Positions 14,457-22,745 of a DNA stretch of 64,000 bases are shown here, piece by piece. The notes beneath the pieces are model-generated. The model was not told the origin of the DNA. It did not search any database and was given only the letters and a program-made list of their open reading frames with translations. The DNA comes from Citricoccus zhacaiensis (lineage in GTDB: Bacteria; Actinomycetota; Actinomycetes; Actinomycetales; Micrococcaceae), in assembly GCF_014645315.1 (NCBI RefSeq), contig NZ_BMLQ01000005.1:124001-188000 (forward strand), written 5' to 3'. Numbering within the stretch: position 1 is the first letter of the stretch; each line of letters opens with the position of its first letter. Made by a program: the position numbers and the translations under genes.

Positions 14457-15989
14457 TCAGCAGCCCAGTTGATGGAATCTGGCGGCCCTCAAACCGAGCC
14501 GGTCGGCGTCGGGAAGGCAGACCGCCCGTGACAGCTCGTACTCTATGGCCGAGGCCATGGCCGTGCAGAAACCGTGCGGGTCGTGCTCGGCGGGCGGTTC
14601 CTCCGGCACCACGTGGTCCACGAGTCCGATCCGGTGCAGTGCGGCGACGTTGACGTCCTGTGCCTCCGCCAGCTCGGGGGCGTGCAGGGTATCCCGGTGC
14701 ACGATCGCGCTGGCTCCCTCCGGGGGCAGGGGCGAGAGCCACGCATGCTCGGCGGCGATGACCCGGTCGGCGGGCACCAGGGCCAAGGCCCCACCGCCCG
14801 CGCCCTGTCCCCAGAGGACGGACACGCTGGGCACCGGGGTCCCGATCAGGTCGGCGAGGGTCCGGGCGATCTCACCGGCCAGCCCGCCCTCCTCGGCCTC
14901 GCGGGACAGCTCCGCTCCGGCCGTGTCGATGACGGTGAGCAGGGGCAGTCGCAGCTCCTGGGCCACCTGGACGCCCCGCCGGGCCTGCCGGAGGGAGGCC
15001 GGGCCCATCTCCCGCTCCCCGGGGCCAGGCCGCTGGTGCCCGACGACGACGCACGGCTGGGTGCCGAAGCGGGCCAACGCGAGGGTCAGCCCTGGATCGG
15101 CCTCGCCCTGCCCCGTGCCGTGCAGGACCACGGCGTCATCGGCGCCCTCCTCCAGCAGGCGCTGCAGGTCAGGCCGTCCGCGGTGGCGGGACCGCTCGAT
15201 GGAGTGCCAGGTGGAGGTGGTCCCGGGGCCGGCAGCGGCGCTGGCCGGGGCCGGCGTCGGGCAGGCCGGACCGGACCGGCTGGACTGGTTGGACTGGGGC
15301 GCCGGGGCGACGATGCGCAGCACCCGGTCGAACAGGTCCGGAAGGTCCTCGGGGGCGGCGACGCCGTCGATGATCCCCCGGCGGTGGAGGTTCTCCGCCG
15401 TCTGCACCCCGCTGGGGAACGGCTCTGAGTTGAGGGCCTCGAAGACCCGGGGCCCGAGGAAGCCGAGCAGGGCGCCGGGCTCGGCGAGAGTCACGTGGCC
15501 CAGTGACCCCCAGGAGGCCATCACGCCGCCGGTGGTGGGGTGCCGGAGGTAGACCAGGTACGGCAGGCCCCGGTCCTTGTGCCGGTGGATGGCCTGGGTG
15601 ATGTCCACCATGGACAGGAATGCGGGGGTGCCCTCCTGCATCCTGGTGCCGCCGGAGGCCGGGCAGGCGAGCAGGGGCAGGCCCTCCTCGGTGGCGCGTC
15701 GGACGGCGTCAGTGATGCGGCGCGATGCGGCACGGCCGATGGAGCCCGCCAGGAAGCCGAATTCGGAGACGATCACGGCCACCGGTCGGCCGCGGATCAG
15801 CCCCCGGCCGGTCGTGACGGACTCGTCGGCTCCGGTGGCGCGGCGAGCCTTCTCCAGCTCGGCGGCGTACCGGGGGCTGGTGGCAGGTTGCTCGGCCGGG
15901 CGATCCCATGGCGTGAAGGTCCCCTCGTCCAGCACCAGGGCCAGGAGCTGTGCCGCGGACCGCCGCAGCCTCACCTCGGTGCCGGTCAT
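14457..15989 (-). CDS. Fused AccD-AccA carboxyltransferase-like protein (possible malonyl-CoA decarboxylase)
   Basis: A 510-residue fusion of two crotonase-fold carboxyltransferase halves. The beta-like half (residues 1-235) has GRGLIRGRPVAVIVSEFGF and PASGGTRMQEGTPAF. The alpha-like half (residues 265-480) has VIDTAGAELSREAEEGG and WGQGAGGGALALV. The zinc-ribbon cysteines of bacterial AccD are absent. It is annotated in other actinobacteria as acetyl-CoA carboxylase carboxyltransferase (AccD3 type). No biotin carboxylase or carrier gene is nearby, and the neighbours are MatC and a CoA transferase, so a decarboxylase role like MdcD/MdcE is inferred. ATG at 15989 overlaps the upstream stop (ATGA). 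Confidence 0.82.
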   Translation of the reverse strand: MTGTEVRLRRSAAQLLALVLDEGTFTPWDRPAEQPATSPRYAAELEKARRATGADESVTTGRGLIRGRPVAVIVSEFGFLAGSIGRAASRRITDAVRRATEEGLPLLACPASGGTRMQEGTPAFLSMVDITQAIHRHKDRGLPYLVYLRHPTTGGVMASWGSLGHVTLAEPGALLGFLGPRVFEALNSEPFPSGVQTAENLHRRGIIDGVAAPEDLPDLFDRVLRIVAPAPQSNQSSRSGPACPTPAPASAAAGPGTTSTWHSIERSRHRGRPDLQRLLEEGADDAVVLHGTGQGEADPGLTLALARFGTQPCVVVGHQRPGPGEREMGPASLRQARRGVQVAQELRLPLLTVIDTAGAELSREAEEGGLAGEIARTLADLIGTPVPSVSVLWGQGAGGGALALVPADRVIAAEHAWLSPLPPEGASAIVHRDTLHAPELAEAQDVNVAALHRIGLVDHVVPEEPPAEHDPHGFCTAMASAIEYELSRAVCLPDADRLGLRAARFHQLGC

Positions 15990-17161
15990 GCCAGCCACGA
16001 CCGGATGGCCTCGGCGTCCCGGTCCAGCAGTGGCGGCGCGGTGTGGGTCCGCTTCGTGGTCTCCTGCCCCGAGGCCGCGTCGAAGAACCGCAGCGGGGGG
16101 CCGGGGAGGTCGATGCCGCCGAGGAGGGGATGGTCCACCGTGAGGCGCAGGCCCTGGGCCTCGACTTGGTCCCAGGCGTAGACCTCGTCCAGGGACCGCA
16201 CCTTCCCGGCCGGGATGCCGGCCGCCTCCAGCCGTTCCAGCAGTTCGGCGGGCGGGTGGGTGCTGAAGGCTTGTTCGATCACCTGGATGAGCCGGTCCCG
16301 GTGCTCCACCCGCAGCGCGTTCGTGGCGAAGTCCGGGTCCTCGGGATCGAGGCCGACGGTGGTGCAGAACGTCCTCCAGAGCCGCTCGTTGCCGACGCTG
16401 ATCTGGACGCTTCCGCCCTGGCAGTGGAAGAGGCCGTAGGGGGCGATCGAGGGATGGTGGTTGCCCTGGGCCTGCGGGGTCTGCCCGGCCACGGTCTGGC
16501 GGGTCCCCTGGAAGGCGTGGACGCCGACCACCGCGGCGAGCAGTGAGGTCCTCACCACCTGTCCCTTCCCGGTCCGCTCGCGTTCCAGGAGGGCCGCCAG
16601 CAGGCCATAGGCCCCGTACATTCCTGAGAGCAGGTCGGCGATCGGGACGCCCACGCGCTGCGGGTCGTCCGGCCCGGACCCGGTGAGGGACATCAGCCCG
16701 GCCTCGCCCTGCACGATCTGGTCATAACCGCTGCGGGTGGCCTCGGGGCCGTCATGGCCGAACCCGGTGATGGAGAGGATGACGAGCCGGGGGTTGATCT
16801 CGTGCAGGGCCTCCACCGGGAACCCGAGCCGGTCCAGCACACCGGTGCGGAAGTTCTCCAACAGGGCATCGGACCGCCGGACGAGCTCGACCAGGGTGGC
16901 CCGGCCGTCCTCGCTCTTGAGGTCCAGGGCGATGGACTCCTTGTTGCGGTTGCAGGAGAGATAGTAGGTGGCCTGGGGGTCGTCCTCCGGGCCCACGAAC
17001 GGCGGGCCCCAGGACCGGGTGTCGTCGCCGGTGCCGGGGGTTTCGACCTTGATCACCCGCGCGCCGAGGTCGCCGAGCATCATCCCGGCGTGGGGGCCGG
17101 CCAGGGCCCGGGTGAGGTCGAGGACGGTGTAGCCGCTGAGCGGTCCTGCGGTGGTGGTCAT
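15986..17161 (-). CDS. Family III CoA transferase (CaiB/BaiF)
   Basis: A 391-residue cytoplasmic enzyme that moves CoA between carboxylic acids by an aspartyl-anhydride mechanism. D176 in GVPIADLLSGMYG matches the catalytic aspartate of formyl-CoA transferase. LDLTRALAGPHAGMMLGDLGARVIK and NRNKESIALDLK are family motifs. It lies between matC and the AccDA-like gene with a 4-base overlap downstream and about 30 bases upstream. The context suggests it activates the dicarboxylate imported by MatC, for example malonate to malonyl-CoA. The true substrate is unproven. Confidence 0.9.
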   Translation of the reverse strand: MTTTAGPLSGYTVLDLTRALAGPHAGMMLGDLGARVIKVETPGTGDDTRSWGPPFVGPEDDPQATYYLSCNRNKESIALDLKSEDGRATLVELVRRSDALLENFRTGVLDRLGFPVEALHEINPRLVILSITGFGHDGPEATRSGYDQIVQGEAGLMSLTGSGPDDPQRVGVPIADLLSGMYGAYGLLAALLERERTGKGQVVRTSLLAAVVGVHAFQGTRQTVAGQTPQAQGNHHPSIAPYGLFHCQGGSVQISVGNERLWRTFCTTVGLDPEDPDFATNALRVEHRDRLIQVIEQAFSTHPPAELLERLEAAGIPAGKVRSLDEVYAWDQVEAQGLRLTVDHPLLGGIDLPGPPLRFFDAASGQETTKRTHTAPPLLDRDAEAIRSWLA

Positions 17162-17190
17162 AGGATTCCTCTCTCCGGGGCGGTGCCGGC

Positions 17191-18561
17191 TCACATCCAT
17201 CCGGGGGCCACCATGGTCAGCCAGGCGAGCGGCGGGGCGACGACCACCACGATCGCCCCGTAGGTGAGGATCTGCTTGTAGAAGCGGTCGGAGTCCGTCC
17301 CCTCCGGCGCATTCGCGAGCACCAGGGCGCCGTTCGTGGAGAACGGGGACACATCCACCACCGTGGAGGCGACCGCCAGGGCGCAGACGACGCCGATGGC
17401 ACTGACGGACCCGGAATCGAGGAAGGGGACGGCCAGGGGGATCAGGGCGGCGAGGATGGCGGTGGAGGAGGCGAAGGCGGAGACCACGGCACCGATGTAG
17501 CAGATCATCAGGGCGGCGAGCAGCGGCATGCCCATCTGGGCGACGGCGTCGGAGACGTACGTGATGGTCCCGGCCTCCTGGAGCGTGCCGACGAAGGTCA
17601 GCATGCCGCAGATCAGCAGCACCGTCGGCCAGCTGATCTTGTTGACCGCTCCCTTCTGGGCCTTCGGCGAGAGCAGCGCGAGGACCACCGCGATGGTGAT
17701 GGACACGAAGCCGATGTCCACCTGGAAGCCGAGAGCCACCACGGCCAGGGCCACGAGGCCGAGCATGGTGGCGACCTGGGGGAACGTGACCGTCTGCGAG
17801 GAGGATGAGGAGGAGGACGGGCCGTCGCCGGCCGGGTCTCGGGGGCCGTACGTCCCACTGCCGGAGCCCTTGAAGTCGACGCCGGCCGCGCGGGCACCCA
17901 CAGAGGCGTGGAGGCGGGCGTCCGAGACGGACTCGGCGAACTGTGAAACCCGCGTTCCCACGAGGGACCTGCCGCCGAGGACGAGGAACAGAACGACGGC
18001 GATGACTGCGTTGAAGATCAGGGAGCTGAGGAACAGGGCCGTCGGGCTGAACGCGAAGCCCGCGTCGGCGATCAGGCCGTTGACGATCACGCCGTAGACG
18101 GCGATGGGGGAGAAGCCTCCGGCCTGGGCGCCGTGGACGATCAGCATGCCCATCATCAGGGGGTTGATCTTGTACTTGGCGGCGAAGTTGAGGCCGATGG
18201 GGGCCATGATGGCCACCGCGGCCGGGCCGAGCGCGCCCACGGCCGTGATGACCGCGGTGAGGGTGAACATGACCCACGGGATGAGAGCGACCCGGTTGTC
18301 CACGAGTTTCACGGCCCGTCTGACCAGCAGGTCGATCGTGCCGTTGTTCTGGGCGATGGCGAAGAGATAGGTGACGCCGACGAGGGTGAGGAAGAGGCCT
18401 CCGGGGAAGTTGGCCATGATGTCGTCCGCCTCCATCCCCAGGAAGAGAGCCCCGAGGACGAAGGCGCCTACGAACGCCAACGCGCCCATGTTGATGGGCA
18501 GCACGGTGGCGAGGATGAACATGGCGGCCAGGATGATGATCGCGATGATGGGTTCTGACAT
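17191..18561 (-). CDS. matC: Dicarboxylate carrier, MatC family (SLC13/ion transporter superfamily)
   Basis: A 456-residue membrane protein with about 11-12 hydrophobic segments in two halves. They are separated by a hydrophilic linker (residues about 225-260) containing a run of seven serines. The N-terminal half matches the MatC_N domain of Rhizobium malonate/dicarboxylate carriers (IIAIIILAAMFILATVLPIN, PNGLFL-type NFPGGLFLTLVGVTYLFAIA). ATG at 18561 follows GGAAGG; an upstream in-frame start at 18597 has no such site. It heads an operon with a CoA transferase and is divergent from a FadR-type regulator. Malonate is the likeliest substrate by family. Confidence 0.85.
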   Translation of the reverse strand: MSEPIIAIIILAAMFILATVLPINMGALAFVGAFVLGALFLGMEADDIMANFPGGLFLTLVGVTYLFAIAQNNGTIDLLVRRAVKLVDNRVALIPWVMFTLTAVITAVGALGPAAVAIMAPIGLNFAAKYKINPLMMGMLIVHGAQAGGFSPIAVYGVIVNGLIADAGFAFSPTALFLSSLIFNAVIAVVLFLVLGGRSLVGTRVSQFAESVSDARLHASVGARAAGVDFKGSGSGTYGPRDPAGDGPSSSSSSSQTVTFPQVATMLGLVALAVVALGFQVDIGFVSITIAVVLALLSPKAQKGAVNKISWPTVLLICGMLTFVGTLQEAGTITYVSDAVAQMGMPLLAALMICYIGAVVSAFASSTAILAALIPLAVPFLDSGSVSAIGVVCALAVASTVVDVSPFSTNGALVLANAPEGTDSDRFYKQILTYGAIVVVVAPPLAWLTMVAPGWM

Positions 18562-18594
18562 AGGGATGCCTTCCAGAGGGCGTGTGAGGTGGAT

Positions 18595-18645
18595 CACTCT
18601 GCTAGTGGCCTAGCCTCCTAGACTCATGAGCCGGTTGTCAATATG
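18595..18645. promoter_or_regulatory. Divergent operator/promoter region of the matC operon and its regulator
   Basis: The inverted repeat GCTAG-TGGC-CTAGC is at 18601-18614 and the 8-bp palindrome CTCATGAG at 18623-18630. A minus-strand TTGACA (18636-18641) lies upstream of both, so a regulator bound at the repeats would sit over or just after the matC promoter. Assignment to the adjacent FadR-type regulator is inference. Confidence 0.4.
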
Positions 18646-18684
18646 CTGTGACGAACTCACGGACGAGCGCGCGGGAGGTCGCAG

Positions 18685-19398
18685 ATGACGGAACAGGACA
18701 GAGGCCACGGGCCGCGCCGTGTCACGCGTGCCCGGCTGTACGAGCAGCTGATGGAGCGGATCCTTGAGTTCATCGACGAGGAGGGTTTGGCGCCCGGCGA
18801 TCGGCTCCCCTCGGAACGCGACCTGGCCGAACAGTTCGGCGTCTCCCGGGCGACCCTGGCTCAGGCCCTGGTGGCGCTGGAGGTGCTCGGCGTCATCGAT
18901 GTCCGCCATGGCACCGGCGCAGTGCTGGTCTACCGCCCCAATGCGACGACGCTGCTGCGGCAGTTGAATGACCATCGAAGCCTGCTGCCGGAGATCGTGG
19001 AGGCCAGGAGCACTGTCGAGGTCAAGCTCGCGGCCCTGGCGGCCGAGCGACGGACGGAGCAGGACCTGGCGGCAATTGACGCGGCCATCGAGGTGATGGC
19101 CGGCGAGATCGAGCAGGGTGGCCGGGGAGTGGGTGGCGACGAGCGGTTCCACGGGGCCATCACCCAGGCTGCGCATTCCGGGGTCTTGGCGCAGATGATG
19201 GACTTCTTGAGTGAGAGGATCCGGGAGACCCGCATTGAGTCCCTGGGGCAGCCTGGGCGTCCAGAAGTCTCCCTCGAGGCGCACCGGGCTATTGCGGAGG
19301 GCATTCGCCGGGGCGATCCGGACGAGGCGGCCCAGGCGATGCAGCGGCATATCGACGTGGTCTCCGATGTCCCGTTGCTCCGTGACGCCGCGGGCTGA
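18685..19398 (+). CDS. GntR/FadR-family transcriptional regulator (FCD domain), MatR-like
   Basis: A 237-residue DNA-binding regulator. The winged helix-turn-helix is at about residues 15-82 (LAPGDRLPSERDLAEQFGVSR, then HGTGAVL). A helical FCD ligand domain follows (residues 95-225: ARSTVEVKLAALAAERR, DERFHGAI, EAHRAIAEGIRRGDPDEA). GGGAGG lies 8 bases before the ATG. It is divergent from matC. In Rhizobium the mat genes are controlled by MatR of the same family, so it probably senses the operon's substrate. The ligand is not shown. Confidence 0.88.
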   Translation: MTEQDRGHGPRRVTRARLYEQLMERILEFIDEEGLAPGDRLPSERDLAEQFGVSRATLAQALVALEVLGVIDVRHGTGAVLVYRPNATTLLRQLNDHRSLLPEIVEARSTVEVKLAALAAERRTEQDLAAIDAAIEVMAGEIEQGGRGVGGDERFHGAITQAAHSGVLAQMMDFLSERIRETRIESLGQPGRPEVSLEAHRAIAEGIRRGDPDEAAQAMQRHIDVVSDVPLLRDAAG

Positions 19399-19441
19399 TC
19401 ACCGGCGGCTCAGCAGTTCAGCGGCTCAACATCTCAACATC

Positions 19442-20023
19442 TCAGCGCAGGAATCGCCGTAGCGGCGGGAACCACAGCAGGGCGGCCCCGGCCAGTAGCA
19501 CCAGGGCGAGGGTCAAGAGCAGGGGGTGGCCGCGGACGATCAGGGGGACCCCGACGATCACGGCCACGCCGGTCAGCAGGCCGACCGCGCTGCGCCGGGA
19601 CCGCAGCAGCTGGATGGCGCCGGTGCCGGTGGCAACGGCCAGGACGCCGGCCAGCCCCGCCAGGACGAACTGGCCTGTGGCAGTGGCCTCCGGCGTGGCG
19701 AGGTCGAGTCCGCCGGCGGCGCCGGCCGGGGCTTTGAGCCCGGACAGGAGGAAGGCCGTGGCCACCAGGGCGAAGACCGCGGTGGCGATGGCCCACCACC
19801 AGCGGGCCACCTTCAAGGTGGTGGGTGTGGCGGCCTGGCGTTCAGCGGCGGCGCGCTGCTCGGCCGCGCGGCGGTCCTCCTGTTCCTGGCGTTCTGCGCG
19901 GACGCGTTCGGCGTCGTCCCGGGAGGCATCGAGGAAGGAACGGGTCGCACGGCCTGCGGCACGGGCGAAACGATGGTGGGGCTGTGGGCCAGGGGATTGC
20001 GGTCCAGGGGTCTGCTCGGGCAC
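19442..20023 (-). CDS. Hypothetical membrane protein, 193 aa
   Basis: Not recognised. The first 70 residues are hydrophilic with a charged Arg/Glu/Ala-rich helix (DAERVRAERQEQEDRRAAEQR) that could form a coiled coil. Four hydrophobic segments follow from about residue 72 to 187. The basic end FPPLRRFLR suggests a cytoplasmic C-terminus. It uses a GTG start; TAGGCT (20030-20035, minus strand) lies 6 bases upstream of it, which implies a leaderless mRNA. It is divergent from the helicase gene. Confidence 0.75.
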   Translation of the reverse strand: MPEQTPGPQSPGPQPHHRFARAAGRATRSFLDASRDDAERVRAERQEQEDRRAAEQRAAAERQAATPTTLKVARWWWAIATAVFALVATAFLLSGLKAPAGAAGGLDLATPEATATGQFVLAGLAGVLAVATGTGAIQLLRSRRSAVGLLTGVAVIVGVPLIVRGHPLLLTLALVLLAGAALLWFPPLRRFLR

Positions 20024-20071
20024 GTGATGAGCCTAACTGTTCGGCCCGATCCCTCCGCCGCCGTGATGCGT

Positions 20072-20396
20072 TAGACTTGTGGGACCATTCCGGTCAAATC
20101 CCCTGTGCATGCCCCGCTGTTGAATACTGCAGCAAGGCATCAAGTTGTGTGGCCCGCTTTCGGCAACGTGTCGGCTGTGCGGGCGGCCGGTCCTTCAACC
20201 CCCTTCCGTTCCTCCGCTGCTGAACTGTGCCGCCCCTGCGGCCCGGGACGCCAACGGAACCGGCAGGGCGGGGACCGCCAGGAGAAATGGAACGGGCGTG
20301 ATGTTGGACCACGCCACGGGGAGCACCGGAGAGAACCAATCCGATGCGTTGCGGCACCCAACCGGCCGCAATCACCGATCCCCGTGAGGAAATACC
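20072..20396 (+). promoter_or_regulatory. Promoter and about 310-nt 5' leader of the DEAD-box helicase gene, with two short ORFs
   Basis: TAGACT at 20072-20077 is the only good -10 box in the 373-bp gap 20024-20396. Within the leader AGGAG (20280-20284) precedes a 4-codon ORF (ATG 20287), whose TGA overlaps the ATG of a 28-codon ORF (20301-20387). That second ORF stops in the helicase's own GTGAGGA ribosome site. Long leaders are common for cold-shock helicase genes. Regulation here is inferred. Confidence 0.45.
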
Positions 20397-22289
20397 GTGT
20401 CTGAACACGCCCAAAACGAAACCATCCAGAACACCGAGAACGGCGAGAACACCGAGTCGGCAGAGTCGGGTGTCCCCGCGTTCGCTGATCTCGGCATCGA
20501 TGGCCGCGTCCTCGCCGCCATCTCCGACCTCGGCTATGAGAACCCCTCGCCGATCCAGGCCCAGACCATCCCGCTGCTGCTCAGCGGCCGTGACGTGGTG
20601 GGCCTGGCTCAGACCGGCACGGGCAAGACCGCCGCGTTCGCTGTGCCGGCCCTGTCCCGCCTGGCCGAGACCGCTGACGTCAACGGCCCGGCCAGCACCC
20701 CGCAGATCCTCGTGCTGGCCCCGACCCGCGAGCTGGCCCTGCAGGTTGCCGAGGCCTTCACCACCTATGCCAAGCACATCAAGGGCGTGACCGTGCTCCC
20801 CGTGTACGGCGGTGCCCCGTACGGCCCCCAGCTCTCCGGCCTGCGCCGTGGCGCCCAGGTGGTCGTCGGCACCCCGGGTCGCGTGATCGATCACCTGTCC
20901 AAGGGATCCCTGGACCTGTCCAACCTGCAGTACATGGTCCTGGACGAGGCCGACGAGATGCTCCGCATGGGCTTCGCCGAGGAAGTGGACCAGATCCTGT
21001 CCGCCACCCCGGACCAGAAGCAGACCGCGCTGTTCTCCGCCACCATGCCGCGCGCCATCCAACGGATCTCCGGCAAGTACCTCAACAACCCCGTCGAGGT
21101 CACGGTCGCCGCGAAGAACACCACGGCCGGTAACATCCGCCAGCGCTTCATGCAGGTCACCCACCAGTGGAAGCTCGAGGCGATGACCCGCATCCTCGAG
21201 ACCGAGGAGCACGACGGCGTGATCGCCTTCGTCCGCACCCGCAACGCCACCGAGGAGCTCACCACCAAGCTCAACGCCCGCGGCTTCCGCGCCGCCGCCA
21301 TCTCCGGCGACATCGCGCAGAACCAGCGTGAGAAGACCGTGGAGAACCTGCGTGCCGGCCGGGTGGACATCCTGGTGGCCACGGACGTGGCCGCCCGCGG
21401 CCTGGACGTGGAGCGCATCAGCCACGTGTTCAACTACGACATCCCGCATGACACGGAGTCCTACGTGCACCGCATCGGCCGCACCGGCCGCGCCGGACGC
21501 TCGGGCAACGCCGTGCTGTTCATGACGCCGCGGGAGAAGTACCTGCTGCGCGCCATCGAGAAGGCCACCCGCCAGACCGTGGAGCAGATGCCCATGCCGT
21601 CCGTGGCGGACGTCAACAAGACCCGAATGGGCCGCTTCAGCGCCCAGATCACCGAGACCCTTTCCGAGGGCGACCTGGACGTCTTCCGTGAGCTCATCGA
21701 CTCCTACGTGGCGGAGAACGACGTCACCGCCGAGGACGTGGCTGCGGCCCTGGCCAAGATGGCCCAGGGCGGCCGGCCGCTGCTGACCGAGGAGCAGGAC
21801 ATGCCCCCGGCCCGGATGGACCGCGGCGGCCGGGACGACCGCTCCGAGCGGGACGGCCGCGGCTCCCGCGGCCCGCAGCGCGGCCCGGCTGAGGGCAATG
21901 CCACCTACCGGATCGCTCTGGGCCGTCAGGACCGCGTGCAGCCGGGCAACATCGTGGGCGCCCTGGCCAACGAGGCCGGGCTGAAGTCGAGCCAGATCGG
22001 CCACATCGACATCCGCTCCAACCACGCCCTCGTGGAGCTGCCGGCGGACCTGACCAGTCAGCAGTGGGATGCCTTGGGCAACACCACCATCAACGGCCGC
22101 CCGATCGAGATCCAGAAGGATACCGGCCGTCCGACGAACGCCGAGCGCGAGGGCAAGCCCTTCCGCTCCGGTGGCAGCGGCTACAAGGGTGGCCACAAGG
22201 GCGGCTACGGCGGTCACAAGGGTGGCGGCAAGGGTGGATTCAAGGGCGGTCGGAAGTCCTTCGAGAAGCCCTCGCGCGACCGGTACTGA
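20397..22289 (+). CDS. deaD: DEAD-box RNA helicase, CsdA/DeaD type
   Basis: ATP-dependent RNA helicase for ribosome assembly and RNA turnover, 630 residues. The Q motif is YENPSPIQAQTIP, Walker A is AQTGTGKT (K77), the DEAD box is residues 183-186, and SAT and HRIGRTGRAGR follow. A DbpA-type RNA-binding domain is at about residues 500-575 after an Arg/Gly/Asp-rich linker. The tail is a Gly/Lys-rich GGYGGHKGGGKGGFKGG sequence. The GTG start at 20397 follows GTGAGGA. A hairpin with a GAAA loop (22309-22326) after the gene may end the transcript. Confidence 0.94.
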   Translation: MSEHAQNETIQNTENGENTESAESGVPAFADLGIDGRVLAAISDLGYENPSPIQAQTIPLLLSGRDVVGLAQTGTGKTAAFAVPALSRLAETADVNGPASTPQILVLAPTRELALQVAEAFTTYAKHIKGVTVLPVYGGAPYGPQLSGLRRGAQVVVGTPGRVIDHLSKGSLDLSNLQYMVLDEADEMLRMGFAEEVDQILSATPDQKQTALFSATMPRAIQRISGKYLNNPVEVTVAAKNTTAGNIRQRFMQVTHQWKLEAMTRILETEEHDGVIAFVRTRNATEELTTKLNARGFRAAAISGDIAQNQREKTVENLRAGRVDILVATDVAARGLDVERISHVFNYDIPHDTESYVHRIGRTGRAGRSGNAVLFMTPREKYLLRAIEKATRQTVEQMPMPSVADVNKTRMGRFSAQITETLSEGDLDVFRELIDSYVAENDVTAEDVAAALAKMAQGGRPLLTEEQDMPPARMDRGGRDDRSERDGRGSRGPQRGPAEGNATYRIALGRQDRVQPGNIVGALANEAGLKSSQIGHIDIRSNHALVELPADLTSQQWDALGNTTINGRPIEIQKDTGRPTNAEREGKPFRSGGSGYKGGHKGGYGGHKGGGKGGFKGGRKSFEKPSRDRY

Positions 22290-22308
22290 CGGATACTGAC
22301 CGGTAATT

Positions 22309-22326
22309 GGTCGGTGAAAACCGGCC
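22309..22326 (+). terminator. Weak hairpin after the helicase gene
   Basis: GGTCGGT (22309-22315) pairs with ACCGGCC (22320-22326) around a GAAA tetraloop, with one G-U pair and no T-tract. It could equally be an RNA-end or processing structure. Confidence 0.35.
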
Positions 22327-22350
22327 GAACGACCGTGGAACCACCTCGAT

Positions 22351-22379
22351 TTCATTCGTGCGGAAATCGCTGGTAGAGT
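22351..22379 (+). promoter_or_regulatory. Promoter of the tRNA-Thr/tRNA-Met pair
   Basis: TAGAGT at 22374-22379 lies 11 bp before the mature tRNA-Thr. A poor -35 (TTCATT, 22351-22356) sits 17 bp upstream. Confidence 0.45.
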
Positions 22380-22390
22380 TTCACGTCGTT

Positions 22391-22462
22391 GCCCCGATAG
22401 CTCAGTGGTAGAGCGCAGTCTTGGTAAGACTGAGGTCCCGGGATCGATTCCCGGTCGGGGCT
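22391..22462 (+). tRNA. tRNA-Thr (anticodon GGT)
   Basis: The acceptor GCCCCGA (22391-22397) pairs with TCGGGGC (22455-22461), discriminator T. The anticodon arm CAGTC-TTGGTAA-GACTG has GGT at 22423-22425. D and T arms are canonical (TAGCTCAGTGGTAGAGC; CGGGATCGATTCCCG). No CCA is encoded. Confidence 0.96.
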
Positions 22463-22518
22463 CTGAATGAGAGCCCGTGCGTTGCGAGATGTCGCGGCCA
22501 CGGGCTGACTCATTCCAT

Positions 22519-22592
22519 GGCGGCGTAGCTCAGCTGGTTAGAGCGCACGACTCATAATCGTGAGGTCGGGGGATCGAGTCCCCCCGCCGCTA
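22519..22592 (+). tRNA. tRNA-Met (anticodon CAT), elongator type
   Basis: The acceptor GGCGGCG (22519-22525) pairs with CGCCGCT (22585-22591), with G-U as the first pair and discriminator A. The anticodon arm CACGA-CTCATAA-TCGTG has CAT at 22553-22555. It lacks the C1-A72 mismatch and the three G-C pairs of the initiator. A tRNA-Ile with lysidine-modified CAT is the alternative. The Thr-Met order is usual in actinobacteria. Confidence 0.92.
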
Positions 22593-22598
22593 CGGAAC

Positions 22599-22636
22599 AG
22601 GACCTGGACCCTCGGCGAGGATCCGGGTCCTCTTTC
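22599..22636 (+). terminator. Terminator after tRNA-Met
   Basis: A stem of 22599-22608 with 22622-22631 (one mismatch), extended inside by CCTC/GAGG, is followed by CTTTCGTCT. Confidence 0.65.
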
Positions 22637-22695
22637 GTCTCACCGTGTTTTCTCACCCTGTTCCCGGCACCCGGTGAGATTCCTTTTCCCTCGCG

Positions 22696-22723
22696 GAAAT
22701 CTCCCGGCGACGCTGACGGAAAC
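22696..22723 (+). promoter_or_regulatory. Weak GlnR-like half-sites before the nitrate transporter gene
   Basis: GAAAT (22696), GCGAC (22707) and GAAAC (22719) are spaced 11 and 12 bp apart, resembling GlnR half-sites (GTnAC / GAAAC). The match is partial. Confidence 0.25.
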
Positions 22724-22745
22724 ACCCACTTGGCAGGGTGGCGCC

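Noticed and set aside
20094-22355. 753-codon frame antisense to the helicase
   Set aside because: Low-complexity His/Gly/Val/Leu-rich translation typical of antisense high-GC frames; the helicase on the other strand is certain.
22519-22592. Initiator tRNA-Met
   Set aside because: No C1-A72 mismatch and no run of three G-C pairs in the anticodon stem; elongator (or Ile-type CAT) fits better.
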